From Leptolyngbya sp. FACHB-261 (GTDB lineage Bacteria; Cyanobacteriota; Cyanobacteriia; FACHB-261): DNA of 64,000 nt. The position numbers were made by a program, and so were the translations under genes. The stretch covers positions 186,001 to 250,000 of the forward strand of contig NZ_JACJPL010000022.1 in the NCBI RefSeq assembly GCF_014696065.1. The letters are read 5' to 3'. Shown in pieces: positions 61,774 to 64,000 of this stretch. Below the pieces are notes generated by a model, which saw nothing but the letters and a program-made list of their open reading frames with translations, made no database searches and was not told the DNA's origin. The stretch's first letter is position 1. Every line of letters starts with the position of its first letter.

Positions 61774-64000
61774 TTAATCGCTAGCAATACTGCCCCTCGC
61801 AATTAGATTCACGACGGTTTGCACTAGCGTCTCAGGCTCGATCGGTTTAGATACATGCCGTTGAAAGCCTGCCGCCAGTGCCTTCCGCTGATCAAATTCC
61901 CCCGCATAGGCAGTTAGCGCAATTGCTAAGATCTGATTGTCTGGTGACATAGCCCGGATTTGTTGCATCAGCATATAGCCATCCATCTCCGGCATGCCAA
62001 TATCGCTGACTAATACATCGGGTTTACCCTGAGCCAGCACTTCCAGAACAGCAATCGCCGACGGTACCGCAGTAACAATTGCCCCAGCCTGCTCTAGAAC
62101 AAAAGCAATTAACTCGCGAGTATCTGCTTCATCGTCAACTACAAGTATCTGAACATTGGAAAGCGGTAAAGCAGAATGGGTAAGCGAGGTGGGATCCTGT
62201 TGAGTCCTGGTCCTAGTCTTTCTATCTCTGAGCAACGGCAACTTGATCGTAAAAGTTGCCCCCTGCCCTTCACCTGAACTTTCAGCCCGAACCGTTCCTC
62301 CGTGCAGTTCGACAATCTGCCGTGCGATCGCCAGTCCCAACCCCAAGCCACCAAATTTACGAGTGGTGGCTCCATCTTCTTGCCGAAAATGTTCGAAGAT
62401 GTAAGGCAGAAAGTCAGGATTAATGCCTTTTCCCGTATCGCTCACTTGGATTTGGGTATGAGTTTCAGCTTGGGTTAGTGCAACTGTAATCTGGCCACCT
62501 TTCGGTGTGAATTTGACCGCATTCGAGAGCAGATTCCACAGCACCTGCTGCAATCGTCCCGCATCTCCATTGATCACTCCAAACCCGGCTGAAATCGTCG
62601 TCTGAATTTGCAGGGACTTGGCTTCTGCGGCTAATCGAACTGTCTCTAAGGCGGCTCTAATCACGGCACGCAAATCGACAGGCACTACATTCAAAATCAG
62701 TTTGCCGCGCAAAATGCGAGAAATATCCAGCAAATCCTCAATCAGTTGCACCTGTAGCTTGGCGTTGCGCTCAATTGTCTCCAATGCATAAGTAGTTTTG
62801 GCGGCATCCAACTTGCCGTTGCGCAGCAAAGTCGTCCAACCCAAAATCGGGTTCAGTGGCGATCGCAATTCATGGGACAGCACTGCCAGAAACTCATCTT
62901 TAATGCGATTCGCGGTCTCAGCTTGTTCACGAGCCGCTTGTTCACGGGCAAGCAATTGTTCACGTTCAGCTTCCGCTTGCTTTTGCTGGGTGATATCACG
63001 TGAGACGACTAAGAGTTGTGCAACCTGTCCCGATGCATCTTGGACGGCAGTGACAATCACATCCCACCACTTCGGCTTGCCCTTTGCTGTGGGAGAATAG
63101 CCCTGAAATCGACCGACCTGATCTGATTTGGCAGCGGCTATCGCTGCTCTTGCCTTTTCCTGGTCTTCACCTTGCCAGAAACTAATCCACTCAGCATTCA
63201 GGTAGGATGCAGGATCATTGATTTCTAGAAGCTTCAGCCCGCCTTGATTCAAGTAGAGTAACCGCCCTTCCAGGGTCAGTAGTTTGATGCAGTCTTTACT
63301 GCTCTCTAAAATCCGTCGCTTTAGCTCTTCACTTTCTCGCAGAGCCATTTCAGTTTGTTTACGGCCGCTAACATCCTTGAAAAAAACAGCGACTTTTCGG
63401 TGCTCCGGCTGTCCAAGGCGGAACGCATAAACATCAAACCAGCGGTGTAAGGCTTCAGCCCAATTCTCGAAGCGAACGGGTTCGCCCGTCATAGCTACTT
63501 TGCCGTACATCTCAAACCAATACTTTTCGTGATTTGGAGCGAGTTCGCGTATCCTTTTGCCTTGTGCGTCTGTAAGCCCTGTTTGAGAAACAAACGACGG
63601 ACTGATTTCTAAAAAGCGGTAATCGTTTGGGGTGCCATTTTCATCAAACAGCATCTCGATCACGCAAAAGCCTTCGTCAATGGATTCAAATAGAGTTCGA
63701 TAGCGTTCCTCAGATCGGCCCAAGGCTTCTCCGGTTTGTTTGTGCTCAGTGATGTCTGTGCAGGTGCCATACCAGCGAACGACTTGACTGTTTTCAGTGA
63801 GCATGTTTTCACTGAGCATGTTTTCACGGGCCATGTTTCCACTGAGCATCGGTAGAGCCCGGGTGAGATGCCAACGATAAGTTCTATCTGCCTGTCTCAA
63901 GCGGTGTTCAACCTCGTAGCTCGTTCTCGTTTGGACCGCTTGAGCCCACGCTTCGACTGTGCGTTCTCGATCCTCTGGATGGATTAGATCTTGCCACCCA
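61774..64000 (-). CDS. Hybrid histidine kinase with multiple PAS domains (5' end outside window)
   Basis: At least 742 residues are visible. The reading frame stays open to the right edge and begins with the end of one PAS domain (WQDLIHPEDRERTVEAWAQA), so the N terminus is missing. Two more PAS domains follow (RYRTLFESIDEGFCVIEMLF and ILESSKDCIKLLTLEGRLLY), then HisKA with LSHELRSPLNP, an ATPase domain (NLLSNAVKFTPKGG, DTGKGINPD, GGLGLGLAI) and a C-terminal receiver with Asp in VSDIGMPEMDG and a TKP-equivalent SKP. It is a soluble sensor of unknown input. No partner receiver is seen downstream. Confidence 0.93.
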   Translation of the reverse strand, partial: GWQDLIHPEDRERTVEAWAQAVQTRTSYEVEHRLRQADRTYRWHLTRALPMLSGNMARENMLSENMLTENSQVVRWYGTCTDITEHKQTGEALGRSEERYRTLFESIDEGFCVIEMLFDENGTPNDYRFLEISPSFVSQTGLTDAQGKRIRELAPNHEKYWFEMYGKVAMTGEPVRFENWAEALHRWFDVYAFRLGQPEHRKVAVFFKDVSGRKQTEMALRESEELKRRILESSKDCIKLLTLEGRLLYLNQGGLKLLEINDPASYLNAEWISFWQGEDQEKARAAIAAAKSDQVGRFQGYSPTAKGKPKWWDVIVTAVQDASGQVAQLLVVSRDITQQKQAEAEREQLLAREQAAREQAETANRIKDEFLAVLSHELRSPLNPILGWTTLLRNGKLDAAKTTYALETIERNAKLQVQLIEDLLDISRILRGKLILNVVPVDLRAVIRAALETVRLAAEAKSLQIQTTISAGFGVINGDAGRLQQVLWNLLSNAVKFTPKGGQITVALTQAETHTQIQVSDTGKGINPDFLPYIFEHFRQEDGATTRKFGGLGLGLAIARQIVELHGGTVRAESSGEGQGATFTIKLPLLRDRKTRTRTQQDPTSLTHSALPLSNVQILVVDDEADTRELIAFVLEQAGAIVTAVPSAIAVLEVLAQGKPDVLVSDIGMPEMDGYMLMQQIRAMSPDNQILAIALTAYAGEFDQRKALAAGFQRHVSKPIEPETLVQTVVNLIARGSIASD

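Overview
The window looks like a stretch of a cyanobacterial chromosome. The support is the gene content: PRC-barrel/DUF2382 stress proteins, hopanoid-modifying hpnI/hpnJ, a zinc-ribbon Ser/Thr kinase, several large hybrid histidine kinases, an RTX-tailed secreted peptidase, a lone Anbu proteasome homologue, and occasional HIP1-like GCGATCGC octamers (e.g. near 24487). Base composition is balanced. I see no rRNA, tRNA, CRISPR array, intact transposon or prophage. The species cannot be named from the sequence alone.

Layout. 1-8662 is signalling: an RsbQ-like hydrolase, a 1108-residue hybrid kinase and a receiver (minus strand), then thioredoxin, a small ribbon-helix-helix (RHH) gene with two palindromic operators, two small proteins sharing a short motif, and an Hpt/REC-GGDEF pair. 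8733-16420 holds TspO, a kinase with a membrane tail, an aspartate-type aminotransferase, an MFS exporter, a lipoprotein esterase and an internally repeated protein. 16722-17562 is a decayed patch (frameshifted Rpn/DUF4351 remnant and a possible second gene tail) around an intact UBP-type zinc finger gene. 17583-21141 is a hopanoid head-group operon (hpnJ, two half-size DMT/SMR proteins, hpnI). 21531-25763 has a lone DpnII/MboI-like nuclease, a small conserved protein followed by a 21-nt tandem array, and glgX. 26039-31921 is a MarR-controlled RND efflux operon with three evenly spaced AACGTT boxes at the marR start. 32146-34406 has an SRPBCC protein, an autoregulated TetR and a small winged-helix protein with an upstream partner. 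35133-39384 has PhzF, a VOC protein and clpB. 39734-45172 is a DUF2382 cluster that looks like a duplicated two-gene unit plus a membrane protein. 45504-53636 has Anbu, a TAXI-type lipoprotein with a cytoplasmic tail, a 50-residue protein, a coiled-coil protein and the RTX peptidase. 53725-56286 is phnD-phnE-phnC. The rest holds an aldo/keto reductase, DUF554, an acetoacetate decarboxylase-like protein, an NTF2-like protein, a second copy of the winged-helix family and a truncated hybrid kinase.

How genes work together. The clearest functional units are the hydrolase-kinase-receiver operon, the hopanoid operon, the MarR-RND operon and the PhnDEC importer. The most unusual structural signal is a set of four unrelated degenerate tandem arrays. 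Three have exactly 21-nt units that read without stops as heptad-repeat peptides, and two sit against strong terminator hairpins. The best candidates for an undescribed system are the RHH / shared-motif / two-TM module at 5549-6866, the repeat arrays with the small gene at 22711-23187, and the winged-helix pair at 33658-34406 with its relative at 61391.
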